A stretch of 64,000 bases of DNA, taken from contig NC_019676.1 of NCBI RefSeq assembly GCF_000316625.1, positions 4,358,501 to 4,422,500 of the forward strand, in the 5' to 3' direction. Made by a program: the position numbers and the translations under genes. The notes below the pieces were generated by a model that saw only the letters and a list, made by a program, of their open reading frames with translations, did not search any database and was not told the origin of the DNA. Below, piece by piece: positions 9,370 through 19,418 of the stretch (its first letter is position 1; the number at the start of each line of letters is the position of its first letter). The stretch is from Nostoc sp. PCC 7107 (lineage in GTDB: Bacteria > Cyanobacteriota > Cyanobacteriia > Cyanobacteriales > Nostocaceae).

Positions 9370-10071
9370 ATGCCCAGTTGGACTCATAATCTACAAGGTT
9401 TGCTCAACCTATTTTTACAATCTCATTGTCCGTTGTGTCAGCGAAGTACATCCGATATTTTGTGTCAATACTGTGCTAGACAATTACAAAACTGTGGTCA
9501 GAAAAATCCTTGTGCATCATGGCAAGGTGCAGTACCGATTTTTGGTTGGGGTGTATATGGTGGTAGCCTAAAACGAGCGATCGCGGTGATGAAGTATGAA
9601 AATCAGCCAAATATTGCCCGGATATTAGGTGCATGGTTAGGCGAAGCATGGTTATTACACTCACCTCAGCCTCATACTCAAATTTTAGTTGTCCCCATAC
9701 CTATGCACCAGCAAAAGCAAAAGCAACGTGGTTACAATCAAGCGGCGTTAATTGCCGAAAGCTTCTGTCAAACAACTAAGTTAAAATTAAACCTTAACGG
9801 TTTAGAAAGAGTGCGGGAAACTCAAGCGCAATTTGGGTTATCGATGTCTGAACGCGAAAAAAACTTAGCTGAAGCTTTTGTGGTTGGCAAAGAATTCCGC
9901 GATCGCTGTACAAGTACTTCAGTCTTGTTAGTAGATGATATTTACACTACTGGTGCTACCACCAAATCTGCCGTACAAACACTTCATCAGTCGGGAATTA
10001 AAGTTTTGGGGTTAGCCGCAGTTGCGATCGCCATCAAAGACCAACATACTAGTACAACAAAGCAAAAGTAA
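9370..10071 (+). CDS. comF: ComF-family phosphoribosyltransferase-like protein
   Basis: A 233-aa ComFC/GntX-type protein. An N-terminal zinc ribbon (CPLCQRS, then CQYCAR) precedes a phosphoribosyltransferase fold with VVPIPMHQQKQKQRGYNQA and the PRPP-binding loop VLLVDDIYTTGATTKS. ComF proteins support DNA uptake in competent bacteria, including cyanobacteria. The last seven residues, TSTTKQK, and the stop codon lie inside a dispersed repeat (10049-10159), so the C-terminus was rewritten by repeat insertion. The loss affects only a tail beyond the domain. Confidence 0.88.
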   Translation: MPSWTHNLQGLLNLFLQSHCPLCQRSTSDILCQYCARQLQNCGQKNPCASWQGAVPIFGWGVYGGSLKRAIAVMKYENQPNIARILGAWLGEAWLLHSPQPHTQILVVPIPMHQQKQKQRGYNQAALIAESFCQTTKLKLNLNGLERVRETQAQFGLSMSEREKNLAEAFVVGKEFRDRCTSTSVLLVDDIYTTGATTKSAVQTLHQSGIKVLGLAAVAIAIKDQHTSTTKQK

Positions 10072-10159
10072 AAAGTCAAAAGGAAAAAGAAAAAATAGTT
10101 ATACCACAAGCCTTTTAGCAATTCCCGATGGTCTGTTTATTTACGCTGATCTGTACTAT
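10049..10159 (+). repeat. MITE-like element, CTAGTACA family, copy A
   Basis: A 111-bp element beginning CTAGTACA and ending TGTACTAT, close to inverted ends. It matches 38748-38856 read on the other strand over its whole length, with roughly nine bases in ten identical by eye; the shared parts include AAAGTAAAAAGTCAAAAGG and GATGGTCTGTTTATTTACGC. It overlaps the 3' end of comF and supplies its stop codon. Confidence 0.8.
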
Positions 10160-10232
10160 TTCATAGGCGAGTCATCTCTGACAAATCTATAATTAAGCGA
10201 ATACCTTGTGTGTGGCAACACTGCCGGAGATT

Positions 10233-10688
10233 ATGAGTAAAGCTTTTGCAGCAGGTTTAAGAAGATTCATCATTGTTCCTACTACTTTTTTGGCAATTGG
10301 TATCAGTACAACAGCAGCATTAGCTCAAAGTAAGTTGTACAGTCCAATTCCTTTAACTAATCTCACTGAACTTTCTGATACACTTTCAGAAAAAGATATC
10401 CCCACAGGGCAGGGTGGATTCGCCCGTGACTACACAGTTAAGTTGAATAAAGGTGATAATCTGGCAGTTGATTTATCTTCCGAAAACTTTGACTGTATCA
10501 TTACCCTGTTAGCACCAGATGGCTCAACTGTGGCAGAAAATGATGATGGCCCCGATGGTACTAGTAACTCTCTACTATTTACCCGCATCAACGAAACAGG
10601 AATATATATTATTCGTGTTCGGTCTTTTGGGGAAACTGGAGTGGGTAACTTTAAACTGAAGGTGACAAAACTGCAACCAATTAAGTAA
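10233..10688 (+). CDS. Exported protein with bacterial pre-peptidase C-terminal (PPC) domain
   Basis: Start ATG at 10233 follows GGAGA at good spacing; an upstream TTG in frame is unlikely. The 151-aa product has a signal peptide (MSKAFAAGLRRFIIVPTTFL, cut after AALAQ). The mature part is a beta-sandwich of the PPC type: YTVKLNKGDNLAVDLSSENFDCIITLLAPDGSTVAENDDG, with SLLFTRINETGIYIIRVRSF and GNFKLKVTK. PPC domains usually trail secreted proteases, but here the domain is alone. It probably sits in the periplasm or outside the cell. Confidence 0.8.
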   Translation: MSKAFAAGLRRFIIVPTTFLAIGISTTAALAQSKLYSPIPLTNLTELSDTLSEKDIPTGQGGFARDYTVKLNKGDNLAVDLSSENFDCIITLLAPDGSTVAENDDGPDGTSNSLLFTRINETGIYIIRVRSFGETGVGNFKLKVTKLQPIK

Positions 10689-10721
10689 AGTGCTGAGTAG
10701 TTAGATTGCCTCTTTCTCTCA

Positions 10722-11495
10722 CTAAAAGACAGTTAACACACAGAGAAATAAGGCTTCTGTCCACTCGACGACTGCGCCGTATGTGTCACCTGTGTGTCCC
10801 CCTAATTTGTGATTAAACCATAAGCCTGTGAGCCAAGCGATCGCACTGCCAGCAAATATCATTGTTAGTGCGAAAAATAGTCTGTGGCTACTAAATAGCC
10901 ACAGCAAACCACTCAAACTTAACAACAACAGTAGTCCGGGAATGACATCTTTGTAGGAACGAATGGCTTCTTTGTGAAATGCACCTTTACCAGTCGGTTT
11001 CAGGTAAGGATATCGCAATATGGCTAGTTGTTGTCCCCAGCGCCCCCAACCGCAAGCAGCCATGATTATTAACCAACGATGAGCTTCAATTTCTGTCAAG
11101 GCTGCTGTTTTTAATAATACTATGGCGATCGCTGCCATTGCTCCAAATGCTCCTGTGGCACTATCTGCCATGACTTCTAATCGTTTTTCTGGATTCCCTA
11201 CAGCTAAACCATCAGCTGTATCCATTGCGCCATCTAAGTGTAATCCGCCTGTCAAAGCTATCCAAGCACACACAATTAAAGTACTGCGAGTTAATACTGG
11301 TATATTTAGATAAATCATACCAGTGTCACATAGCCCTAAAATTCCCCCAATGACTAACCCAACTATTGGAGCAAAGAGAGAAACTTCCCGAAAATCTAAG
11401 CCATTGATATAAGGCAAAGGAAGAACACTGTAAAATATTACACTAGCTATCAGATTATCCAGGGGTGATTTCCACCACCGAGAAAAATTAGTCAT
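10722..11495 (-). CDS. cobS: Cobalamin synthase CobS (adenosylcobinamide-GDP ribazoletransferase)
   Basis: CobS joins adenosylcobinamide-GDP to alpha-ribazole phosphate at the last steps of cobalamin (in cyanobacteria often pseudocobalamin) synthesis. The protein is a polytopic membrane enzyme of 257 aa from the ATG at 11495 (MTNFSRWW). Hallmarks are [15 protein letters not shown], the Asp-rich metal site, and [13 protein letters not shown], with several hydrophobic helices and a GHTGDTYGA loop near the end. No cobalamin riboswitch was recognised upstream, and no other cob genes are next to it. Confidence 0.92.
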   Translation of the reverse strand: MTNFSRWWKSPLDNLIASVIFYSVLPLPYINGLDFREVSLFAPIVGLVIGGILGLCDTGMIYLNIPVLTRSTLIVCAWIALTGGLHLDGAMDTADGLAVGNPEKRLEVMADSATGAFGAMAAIAIVLLKTAALTEIEAHRWLIIMAACGWGRWGQQLAILRYPYLKPTGKGAFHKEAIRSYKDVIPGLLLLLSLSGLLWLFSSHRLFFALTMIFAGSAIAWLTGLWFNHKLGGHTGDTYGAVVEWTEALFLCVLTVF

Positions 11496-11855
11496 TTTAG
11501 TTACATTTATTGAGCAGCTATTTCCGGGATAATAGTGATTACTGTGTACAACCACTAGTAAGAAAGTTTAAAGCTTTGGATAAGATAGCTATTAGTTTAC
11601 AGACTCTCCGGAAAAATTTTGCTATGCTGGACTCGTAAAGCTAAGTTTTTAGCTTGCAATGATAACATAAAAAAATAAGTTCCACAAGTAACACTAGTAC
11701 AAGATTTTGTGTATTCATTAGCTAGTAAATTAGATCGAGAGTATTGAAGCGATCGCACCACAAAATTGATATTTTTTAAATGTAGGGAACTAATTAAGCT
11801 ATTCATTCAATGCTTTTAGCTGTGTTCTCGCCTTTTCTCACTCTTTAATTTTCCT
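11496..11855. other. Divergent intergenic region, 360 bp
   Basis: Lies between cobS (leftward) and the 11856 gene (rightward) and should hold both promoters. A HIP1 octamer occurs near 11749. No protein-like frame, repeat or RNA fold was recognised. Confidence 0.4.
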
Positions 11856-12308
11856 ATGAGTCATCATCTACCCGACACCAGGATACCTGCTCCGTGCATT
11901 GTTGACACGGGCGTGATTGTGAATAAGCTCGACATGCGGCGATTACTTTCTGATTTAGGTCGAGTTCACTACATATACACCCACGGAGACAAGGTAGTGA
12001 GCGAGGGTGAAGGAGATGTCATAGAAGTATTTGCTAATCCGCAACGTTCTACTTTAGTGGCTAACAGTGCGCTTTATTTAAACGTTTATAGTTTTGACTA
12101 CATAGAACTGAAACAGTCATCGCCACAAAAAACCTGTTTCGATTTGATGCAAGAAGGAATGTGCTTACGGCTAGTTCCCCTCACAACCCCCATCCAAGAA
12201 CGGCGAGAAAAAACCTTCAACGTCAGTGCAATTGAAGCGATGATGGAACAAGTTCTTTCAGCGAAATGGGATGCAGAAATTGATGATGACTGCTCTGATT
12301 CGTTTTAA
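11856..12308 (+). CDS. Conserved cyanobacterial hypothetical protein
   Basis: A 150-aa soluble protein of unknown function. It begins MSHHLPDTRIPAPCIVDTGV and contains DMRRLLSDLGRVHYIYTHGDKVVSEGEGDVIEVFANPQRSTLVANSALYLNV, an alpha/beta pattern, and ends in an acidic tail (DAEIDDDCSDSF). Gene-like codon use and a sensible length argue that it is real. It lies 100 bp upstream of tgt in the same direction. No motif allowing a functional call was seen. Confidence 0.65.
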   Translation: MSHHLPDTRIPAPCIVDTGVIVNKLDMRRLLSDLGRVHYIYTHGDKVVSEGEGDVIEVFANPQRSTLVANSALYLNVYSFDYIELKQSSPQKTCFDLMQEGMCLRLVPLTTPIQERREKTFNVSAIEAMMEQVLSAKWDAEIDDDCSDSF

Positions 12309-12388
12309 ATAGAATGGTCAATAGTCAATGGTGATGCAGCACAACGATGAAAGATTGCTATAACCAAGGACAAATGACAAACATTTAG

Positions 12389-13531
<1,143 letters not shown>

Positions 13532-13535
13532 GGTT

Positions 13536-13835
13536 ATGGAACAATTAACACTACCGGATATTCTCACCCTTGAAGAAACCTCTGCATATCTACGACTACC
13601 CATTGAAACAGTTGTGCATCAAGCTACTTTGGGTAATATTCCAGGGCGTAAAATTGAAGATGACTGGAGATTTTTAAAGGTGGCGATTGATGACTGGTTA
13701 CGTTATCAAAGTAGTCGAGCGATTCTTCTGCAACAAGCAGGAAGTTTAGCAGATGATGATTCAATAGCAGAATTGAGAAACACTATTTATCAAGCAAGGG
13801 GACGCTCAGAAGTTGATGCGGAGTCTGAAAGTTGA
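13536..13835 (+). CDS. Antitoxin with excisionase-type helix-turn-helix
   Basis: A 99-aa protein from ATG 13536, with AAGG just upstream overlapping the tgt stop. The N-terminal half, LPDILTLEETSAYLRLPIETVVHQATLGNIPGRKIEDDWRFLKVAIDDWLR, is a MerR/excisionase-like helix-turn-helix. The C-terminal helix (SIAELRNTIYQARGRSEVD) is likely the toxin-binding segment. Its TGA overlaps the ATG of the next gene, the usual toxin-antitoxin coupling. It should neutralise the PIN toxin and repress its own transcription. Confidence 0.8.
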   Translation: MEQLTLPDILTLEETSAYLRLPIETVVHQATLGNIPGRKIEDDWRFLKVAIDDWLRYQSSRAILLQQAGSLADDDSIAELRNTIYQARGRSEVDAESES

Positions 13836-14254
13836 TGTATTTGCTTGATACTGACACACTCACATATCTTTATGCTGGAAATGCTAATGTGGTTGAGCGA
13901 TTAAGGTCTGTAAATGATCCCGAAGTTGGCATTACCATTATTACGAAAGCAGAAGTTTTGCGTGGCAGGATTGAATATCTTTTAAAAGCCAATTCAGGAT
14001 TAGATTTACTCAAGGCGCAATCTCTTCTATTTCGTACAGAAGAACTACTCAGCCAACTTTTGATTGTACCCGTAAGTCAAGCCGCATCAGAACAGTTTGA
14101 GCGTTTACGTATCATCCCGAAATTCCGAAAAATAGGACGAGCCGATTTATTGATTGCTAGTATTGCCCTCTCTAATCAAGCTACGTTAGTAACAAGAAAC
14201 CTTCGCCATTTTAGACAGATTCCTGGTGTACAAGTAGTAAATTGGGTTGACTAG
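13835..14254 (+). CDS. vapC: VapC-type PIN-domain ribonuclease toxin
   Basis: A 139-aa PIN-domain protein; the ATG overlaps the antitoxin stop (TGATG). Acidic residues of the RNase site are visible: LLDTDTLTYL at the start, TKAEVL in the middle, GRADLLIASIAL and then TRNLRHF near the end. VapC toxins cleave tRNA or rRNA when freed from their antitoxin. All key residues are present, so it is probably active. Its stop overlaps the region of the next gene's possible start, meaning the module is embedded within a housekeeping operon. Confidence 0.88.
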   Translation: MYLLDTDTLTYLYAGNANVVERLRSVNDPEVGITIITKAEVLRGRIEYLLKANSGLDLLKAQSLLFRTEELLSQLLIVPVSQAASEQFERLRIIPKFRKIGRADLLIASIALSNQATLVTRNLRHFRQIPGVQVVNWVD

Positions 14255-14255
14255 A

Positions 14256-15089
14256 GTGGGTAAACCTATTTATTGGTACAACGGCAAATTGATTGAAGCT
14301 CAAACCCTGGAATTAGATATTAATGATCCGGGGTTGCTTTATGGTGCGACGGTATTTACTACGCTGCGGGTTTATGAGAATTCCCTCGACAGTAGTTTAA
14401 CTAACTGGCAAGCTCACTGCGATCGCCTGAAGTTGAGTTTACAAGTTTTTGCTTGGCAACAACCAGATTGGCAGCAAATATATCAAGGTGCAGAAATTCT
14501 CATCCAACATTTCCCTGTTCTCAGAATTACCTTATTTCCTGATGGTAGGGAATGGATAATTGGCAGAAATTTACCAGCAGATTTATTAGAAAAACAACAA
14601 AATGGGGTGAAATGCGCCACTGCACAACCAGAATTTTCTCGCAACTTGCCTTCTCATAAAACAGGTAATTATTTAAGTGCGTGGTTAGCGAAAAATAGTG
14701 TACAAGCTTTAGCCGCCGAGGAAGCGATTTTAGTTGATGGGTTGGGGAATTGGCTAGAAACGAGTACTGGTAACCTTTGGGGATGGCGAGATGGTGATTG
14801 GTGGACACCGCCCGAATATGTAGGGATTTTACCCGGAATTAGGCGATCGCAAATTATCCAATGGCTGGAAAATCAACAGATACAAGTGCGACAGGAGGCT
14901 TGGACACCTGAGTTAGTCACCGAATTTGAAGCGATCGCCTACACTAATAGTGTGGTAGAAATTATCCCTATTCATACCGTTGAGCAAGCTTCAGGGTCGC
15001 TACAATATAATCCCCACCATCTCAATTTTCAGCAAATCAGGAGGCTTTTTAGCATGACAACCGTACCATTCTGGTATACCTTAAAATAA
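14256..15089 (+). CDS. Class IV aminotransferase, aminodeoxychorismate lyase-like
   Basis: A PLP enzyme of about 277 aa. I choose GTG at 14256 (reading GKPIYWYNGKL), just after the vapC stop; a TTG at 14247 is also in frame. Fold-type IV features: NDPGLLYGATVFTTLRVY, the phosphate/lysine region SHKTGNYLSAWLA with the Schiff-base Lys, EAILVDGLGNWLETSTGNLW and GILPGIRRS. These fit 4-amino-4-deoxychorismate lyase (folate pathway, PabC) or a D-amino-acid or branched-chain transaminase; PabC is the usual role of stand-alone copies in cyanobacteria. Confidence 0.8.
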   Translation: MGKPIYWYNGKLIEAQTLELDINDPGLLYGATVFTTLRVYENSLDSSLTNWQAHCDRLKLSLQVFAWQQPDWQQIYQGAEILIQHFPVLRITLFPDGREWIIGRNLPADLLEKQQNGVKCATAQPEFSRNLPSHKTGNYLSAWLAKNSVQALAAEEAILVDGLGNWLETSTGNLWGWRDGDWWTPPEYVGILPGIRRSQIIQWLENQQIQVRQEAWTPELVTEFEAIAYTNSVVEIIPIHTVEQASGSLQYNPHHLNFQQIRRLFSMTTVPFWYTLK

Positions 15090-15167
15090 GTTAACATAAT
15101 TCTTAATAATGCCCTCTCATACAGAGACGCTCCGCGAAAGCACAGAATATACAGGAGATAGACCTTA

Positions 15168-17006
15168 GTGAATAAAAGATGGAGAAATGCGGGGCTGTAC
15201 ACGCTACTGTTTATTGTTGTCATTGCTCTGGGAACAGCATTCTTTGACAAACAACCACAAAATACACAAACATGGCGTTACAGTCAATTTATTCAAGAAG
15301 TGAACAACGGTGGAGTTGCACAAGTTAGGCTGAGTGCAGATCGTTCCACAGCCCTTGTCAAGTCTAAGGATGGAACTCAGATTAAGGTGACGTTAGTTAA
15401 CGACCCCGACTTGATCAACACTCTCACCTCAAAAAACGTTGATTTTTCCGTTTTACCTCAAACCGACGAAGGCTTTTGGTTTAAAGCACTGAGCAGCTTA
15501 TTTTTCCCTGTACTACTTTTAGTTGGTTTATTTTTCTTACTCCGCCGCGCTCAAAGTGGACCCGGTAGCCAAGCCATGAACTTTGGTAAATCCAAAGCCA
15601 GAGTGCAAATGGAACCCCAAACCCAGGTAACATTTGGTGATGTTGCTGGGATTGACCAAGCCAAGCTCGAATTAAACGAAGTTGTAGACTTTCTGAAAAA
15701 CGCCGATCGCTTTACCGCAGTCGGTGCAAAAATTCCTAAAGGAGTATTATTAGTTGGGCCTCCAGGTACGGGTAAAACCTTACTGGCTCGTGCTGTAGCT
15801 GGGGAAGCTGGTGTACCTTTCTTCTCAATCTCTGGTTCAGAATTTGTGGAAATGTTTGTGGGTGTGGGTGCTTCCCGTGTCCGTGATTTATTTGAACAAG
15901 CTAAATCTAACGCTCCCTGTATTGTCTTCATCGATGAAATTGATGCAGTTGGTCGTCAACGGGGTGCTGGTTTAGGCGGTGGTAACGATGAACGGGAACA
16001 AACCCTCAACCAGTTACTCACCGAAATGGATGGTTTTGAAGGTAACACTGGGATTATTATTATCGCTGCTACCAACCGTCCCGACGTATTAGACGCAGCG
16101 CTATTACGTCCTGGTCGCTTTGACCGTCAAGTTGTTGTAGACCGTCCCGACTACGCCGGACGTAGCGAAATTCTCAAAGTTCACGCCCGTGGTAAAACCT
16201 TAGCCAAAGATGTGGACTTGGATAAAATCGCCCGTCGTACCCCTGGTTTCACGGGCGCAGATTTATCTAACCTGTTGAATGAAGCGGCAATTTTGGCAGC
16301 CCGTCGCAACTTAACCGAAATTTCGATGGACGAAATTAATGATGCCATCGATCGCGTGTTAGCTGGCCCAGAAAAGAAAGACCGAGTAATGAGCGAAAAA
16401 CGCAAGACCTTGGTAGCTTATCACGAAGCTGGTCACGCCTTAGTTGGTGCATTGATGCCCGACTATGACCCAGTACAAAAGATTAGTATCATTCCTCGCG
16501 GTCGTGCAGGTGGTTTAACTTGGTTCACCCCCAGCGAAGACCGGATGGATACTGGTTTATACAGCCGCGCCTATCTAGAAAATCAGATGGCTGTGGCATT
16601 AGGTGGTCGTTTAGCTGAAGAAATCATCTTTGGTGAAGAAGAAGTTACCACAGGTGCTTCTAACGACCTACAGCAAGTAGCACGTGTAGCCCGTCAGATG
16701 ATCACCCGATTTGGGATGAGCGATCGCTTGGGGCCTGTTGCGCTGGGTCGTCAACAAGGTAATATGTTCCTCGGACGCGATATCATGTCAGAGCGCGACT
16801 TCTCAGAAGAAACCGCTGCGGCCATTGACGAAGAAGTCCGTAAACTAGTGGATACAGCCTACATCCGCGCTAAAGAAGTGTTAGTCAACAACCGCCACGT
16901 TTTAGATCAAATAGCACAAATGCTGGTTGATAAAGAAACAGTAGATGCCGAAGAATTGCAAGAAATATTGGCCAATAATGATGTAAAAACAGCCGCCTTT
17001 GCTTAA
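15168..17006 (+). CDS. ftsH: FtsH ATP-dependent zinc metalloprotease
   Basis: A 612-aa membrane protease that extracts and degrades damaged membrane proteins, in cyanobacteria including photosystem subunits. It starts with GTG at 15168. Two transmembrane helices (about 10-27 and 103-122) flank a lumenal loop; then the AAA+ module with Walker A GPPGTGKT from residue 197, Walker B VFIDEID and the SRH region [20 protein letters not shown]; then the zinc site HEAGH from residue 419. The opening [13 protein letters not shown] resembles the FtsH3-type cyanobacterial paralogue. That paralogue forms hetero-oligomers with other FtsH proteins, though which one is present here is inferred. Confidence 0.96.
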   Translation: MNKRWRNAGLYTLLFIVVIALGTAFFDKQPQNTQTWRYSQFIQEVNNGGVAQVRLSADRSTALVKSKDGTQIKVTLVNDPDLINTLTSKNVDFSVLPQTDEGFWFKALSSLFFPVLLLVGLFFLLRRAQSGPGSQAMNFGKSKARVQMEPQTQVTFGDVAGIDQAKLELNEVVDFLKNADRFTAVGAKIPKGVLLVGPPGTGKTLLARAVAGEAGVPFFSISGSEFVEMFVGVGASRVRDLFEQAKSNAPCIVFIDEIDAVGRQRGAGLGGGNDEREQTLNQLLTEMDGFEGNTGIIIIAATNRPDVLDAALLRPGRFDRQVVVDRPDYAGRSEILKVHARGKTLAKDVDLDKIARRTPGFTGADLSNLLNEAAILAARRNLTEISMDEINDAIDRVLAGPEKKDRVMSEKRKTLVAYHEAGHALVGALMPDYDPVQKISIIPRGRAGGLTWFTPSEDRMDTGLYSRAYLENQMAVALGGRLAEEIIFGEEEVTTGASNDLQQVARVARQMITRFGMSDRLGPVALGRQQGNMFLGRDIMSERDFSEETAAAIDEEVRKLVDTAYIRAKEVLVNNRHVLDQIAQMLVDKETVDAEELQEILANNDVKTAAFA

Positions 17007-17258
17007 TCAACAGCGGTAATAATCTAAAATCTGTATTTGGGGTAGTTCTGAAAAAGAATTGCCCCATTTCTCTTAAAATTGCTGAGTCACCGAGGTTTGC
17101 CCGGAGGGAAACCACGCCACTTGCTACTCTGCGAGAAGCCGGGCAACCCGTCCAACGCAATGACTTCTCCTCGCAACTTCTCGCTGAGTTGAGATTTGGA
17201 TAAAATTAACCGCAGATGTATACGCGATAGCGGCTTCCCGGAGGGTACGCAGATAAAA

Positions 17259-18296
17259 ATGAACTTGACAACTAACCAATCCTCAGAATTTGCCATATAT
17301 GATTCAGGGATGCTGTCAGATTATGTCACAGCATTAGCTTGGTCTCCTGAAGGTGAAATTCTCGCTGCTACTTCTGCGGCTGGCGAGGTGGTGCTATGGA
17401 ATGATGGCAATGTAGTAGAACTAAAAAGTAGTAATGGTAAATCAGTAGACTGTGTGGCTTTTTCGGCTGATGGCAAATTTTTAGCTGTTGGCGGACAAGA
17501 TGGACAAGTTAAAATTTGGCAAGAAAATGAACTCATCGCCACGTTAGAAAATACACCCGCCTGGGTTGACAAGTTGGCTTGGAATCATACTAGTAACCAA
17601 CTAGCTTTTAGTTTGGGGCGTTACGTGCAAGTGTGGGATGCAGATCAGCGCGAGATAGTCGTCACCTTAAATTTTGATAACTCCTCGGTTTTAGGTATAG
17701 ATTGGCGCAGCGATGGAAAGTATTTAGCCATTGCTGGTTATCAAGGAGTCAAGATTTGGGAGAGTCAAAACTGGGATGAAGAACCATTCTTTCTGACTAT
17801 GCCAACTGTAAGTGTAGCTATGGGTTGGTCGCCAGATAGCAAATATTTGGCTTCGGGTAATATGGATCGCAGCGTCACTGTGTTGGACTGGAACAACCCT
17901 GACCCTTGGATTATGCGAGGCTTTCCTGGTAAGATTCGTCAGTTGGCTTGGTCGGAAGCTACTACAGAACTAGGTGCGCCCATACTGGCTTCTTCCAGTG
18001 TTGAAGGCATTGTCGTCTGGGAAAAGTTAGAGGATGAATCTCTGGGTTGGGAAGCGCGAGTGTTAACTAATCATGTAGATGTGATTAATGCGATCGCTTT
18101 TGCACCCCACAGCTTTTTATTAGCCTCCGCCGGCGCTGATGGTTTATTGTGTTTGTGGTCAGCAGCAGCACAAGTATCACAAATTCTCACGGGTGTTAGC
18201 GCCGGGTTCTCCACCTTAGCTTGGCATCCCCAATGTCAATTTCTCGCCGCAGGTGGTGAACAAGGCGAGTTAATTATCTGGTCAAAAGATGTATAA
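17259..18296 (+). CDS. WD40-repeat protein
   Basis: A soluble beta-propeller of 345 aa from the ATG at 17259 (MNLTTNQSSEF). In-frame codons upstream come from a repeat-like patch containing CTTCCCGGAGGGTACGC, so a start at 17196 is unlikely. About seven WD units can be read, for example VTALAWSPEGEILAATSAAGEVVLWND, VDCVAFSADGKFLAVGGQDGQVKIWQE, MGWSPDSKYLASGNMDRSV and INAIAFAPHSFLLASAGADGLLCLWS. It probably scaffolds protein partners. It lies upstream of a metal-binding lipoprotein gene in the same direction, with a Fur-type box and an IS between them. Confidence 0.85.
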   Translation: MNLTTNQSSEFAIYDSGMLSDYVTALAWSPEGEILAATSAAGEVVLWNDGNVVELKSSNGKSVDCVAFSADGKFLAVGGQDGQVKIWQENELIATLENTPAWVDKLAWNHTSNQLAFSLGRYVQVWDADQREIVVTLNFDNSSVLGIDWRSDGKYLAIAGYQGVKIWESQNWDEEPFFLTMPTVSVAMGWSPDSKYLASGNMDRSVTVLDWNNPDPWIMRGFPGKIRQLAWSEATTELGAPILASSSVEGIVVWEKLEDESLGWEARVLTNHVDVINAIAFAPHSFLLASAGADGLLCLWSAAAQVSQILTGVSAGFSTLAWHPQCQFLAAGGEQGELIIWSKDV

Positions 18297-18461
18297 AATT
18301 CCCTCATCTTTTTGTTGAACAATTTTTAATTGATCCTTTTTTAAACGCAAAGTAGCGCTGAGGTAAACGCAGGGTACACAGAGTTTGTGTATCTGTTTTG
18401 CTATGAACTTATGCAATCTGATACTTAGTCCTGAATATCTAACATTTCACTGTTATTGATT

Positions 18462-18480
18462 AATAATGATGATCGTTATA
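18462..18480. promoter_or_regulatory. Fur-family operator (Fur/Zur-type box)
   Basis: AATAATGATGATCGTTATA agrees with the classical 19-bp Fur box GATAATGATAATCATTATC at 15 of 19 positions, and its core TAATGAT-G-ATCGTTA is a 7-1-7 inverted repeat with one mismatched pair. Placed upstream of a zinc-type binding-protein gene, it is more likely a Zur site than an iron box. The IS now separates it from that gene. Confidence 0.6.
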
Positions 18481-18495
18481 TTCAGTCTAGTTACT

Positions 18496-18500
18496 AGGAA
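18496..18500 (+). promoter_or_regulatory. Shine-Dalgarno stranded by IS insertion
   Basis: AGGAA lies 4 bp before the IS left end. If the IS and one 3-bp target duplicate are removed, the sequence reads AGGAATTAATTATG, placing this site six bases before the ATG now at 19419. Confidence 0.7.
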
Positions 18501-18504
18501 TTAA

Positions 18505-19413
18505 GAGGCTATTTATAAAGTAAATCTAAAAGCGAAAAGAAAAGAGTTATGACAACGATAAGATACATTAAACGTAGTGTATTTACATAGTTAGGTATGG
18601 CGCGAAAGTCTTACCCCACAGACTTAACAGATATGGAGTGGGAAATCCTAGCCCCCTTGATTCCACCAGCGAAAGAAGGAGGACACCCGCGCACAACTGA
18701 TATGCGGGAGGTATGCAACGCTATCTACTATCACCTGAAGACAGGATGCCAATGGAATATGCTTCCGGGAGACTTCCCGCCCAGCTCAACTGTATACAAC
18801 TACTACCGCAAATGGCAGCGCAAAGGGGTATGGGAAAAATTAAACCATTCATTACGCGGTCAGGTTCGCTTAAAATTAGGTAAATCAACACAACCCAGCG
18901 CCCTCGCCGCAGACAGTCAGTCAGTTAAAACTGACCAAAAAAGGGGGATGTGTACGGTTTTGATGGCGGTAAAAAGGTAAAAGGGCGAAAGCGACAGACT
19001 TTGGTTGATAGCCTGGGATTATTGTTGAAAGTGGTTGTAAGTGAAGCAAATGCCCCAGAGCGAGTGCTTGCTGCCTATGCTTTGATGGAATTGTTAGAGG
19101 AGCGTCCTGAATTACTTGAGAAAGTTGAAGTTTTATGGGTTGATTCCGGTTATGACGGTGATAAGTTTGCTCTTTGTGTTTGGTTGATGATCCAAGCTCA
19201 TGTTGAAGTCATACGGCGTACCGAGTCAGAATTTCAGGTTTTACCGAAACGTTGGGTAGTCGAAAGAACATTTGGGTGGTTTAACCAATATCATCGTCTC
19301 AGCAAAGATTATGAGCGCCTACCCGAAATGAGTGAAGCTGCTATATATGCTGTTATGACTCGGATTATGTTGCGTCGTCTTGTCGTCTAAAGATTTACTT
19401 TATAAATAGTCTC
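18505..19413 (+). mobile_element. IS5-family (IS427-like) insertion sequence
   Basis: A complete 909-bp element. Its 23-bp ends (18505-18527 and 19391-19413) are inverted copies with one mismatch: GAGGCTATTTATAAAGTA at the left, GAGACTATTTATAAAGTA at the right. A 3-bp direct duplication TAA (18502-18504 and 19414-19416) flanks it. It carries one transposase split over two frames. The intact ends, target duplication and undamaged frames suggest a recent insertion. Confidence 0.92.
18597..19390 (+). CDS. IS5-family DDE transposase made by -1 frameshifting
   Basis: The first frame (18597-18980) begins MARKSYPTDLTDMEWEILAP, the DUF4096 N-terminal domain, and runs to DSQSVKTDQKRG, holding the first catalytic Asp. 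The second frame (ending at 19390) continues DVYGFDGGKKVKGRKR, with LWVDSGYDG (second Asp) and a C-terminal region with WVVERTFGWFNQYHRL (the Glu). The frames meet at six A then five G (18937-18947), a slippery A-AAA-AGG site for a -1 shift; the join QKRG-DVYGFD is seamless. This is the normal expression mode of many IS427-group elements. An accidental frameshift mutation cannot be excluded by eye. Confidence 0.85.
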
Positions 19414-19418
19414 TAATT

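Larger units (their letters stand above)
18297..18504. other. Spacer between WD40 gene and IS, with original promoter of the metal-binding gene
   Basis: About 200 bp that before the IS insertion was the leader of the lipoprotein gene now at 19419. It ends with a Fur-family operator (18462-18480) and a Shine-Dalgarno (18496-18500). Confidence 0.6.

Noticed and set aside
11597-11806. Minus-strand open frame between cobS and the 11856 gene
   Set aside because: No recognisable features and no start signal; better explained as promoter DNA.
10722-11855. Cobalamin riboswitch upstream of cobS
   Set aside because: No B12-box-like sequence or long structured leader could be recognised in 11496-11855.
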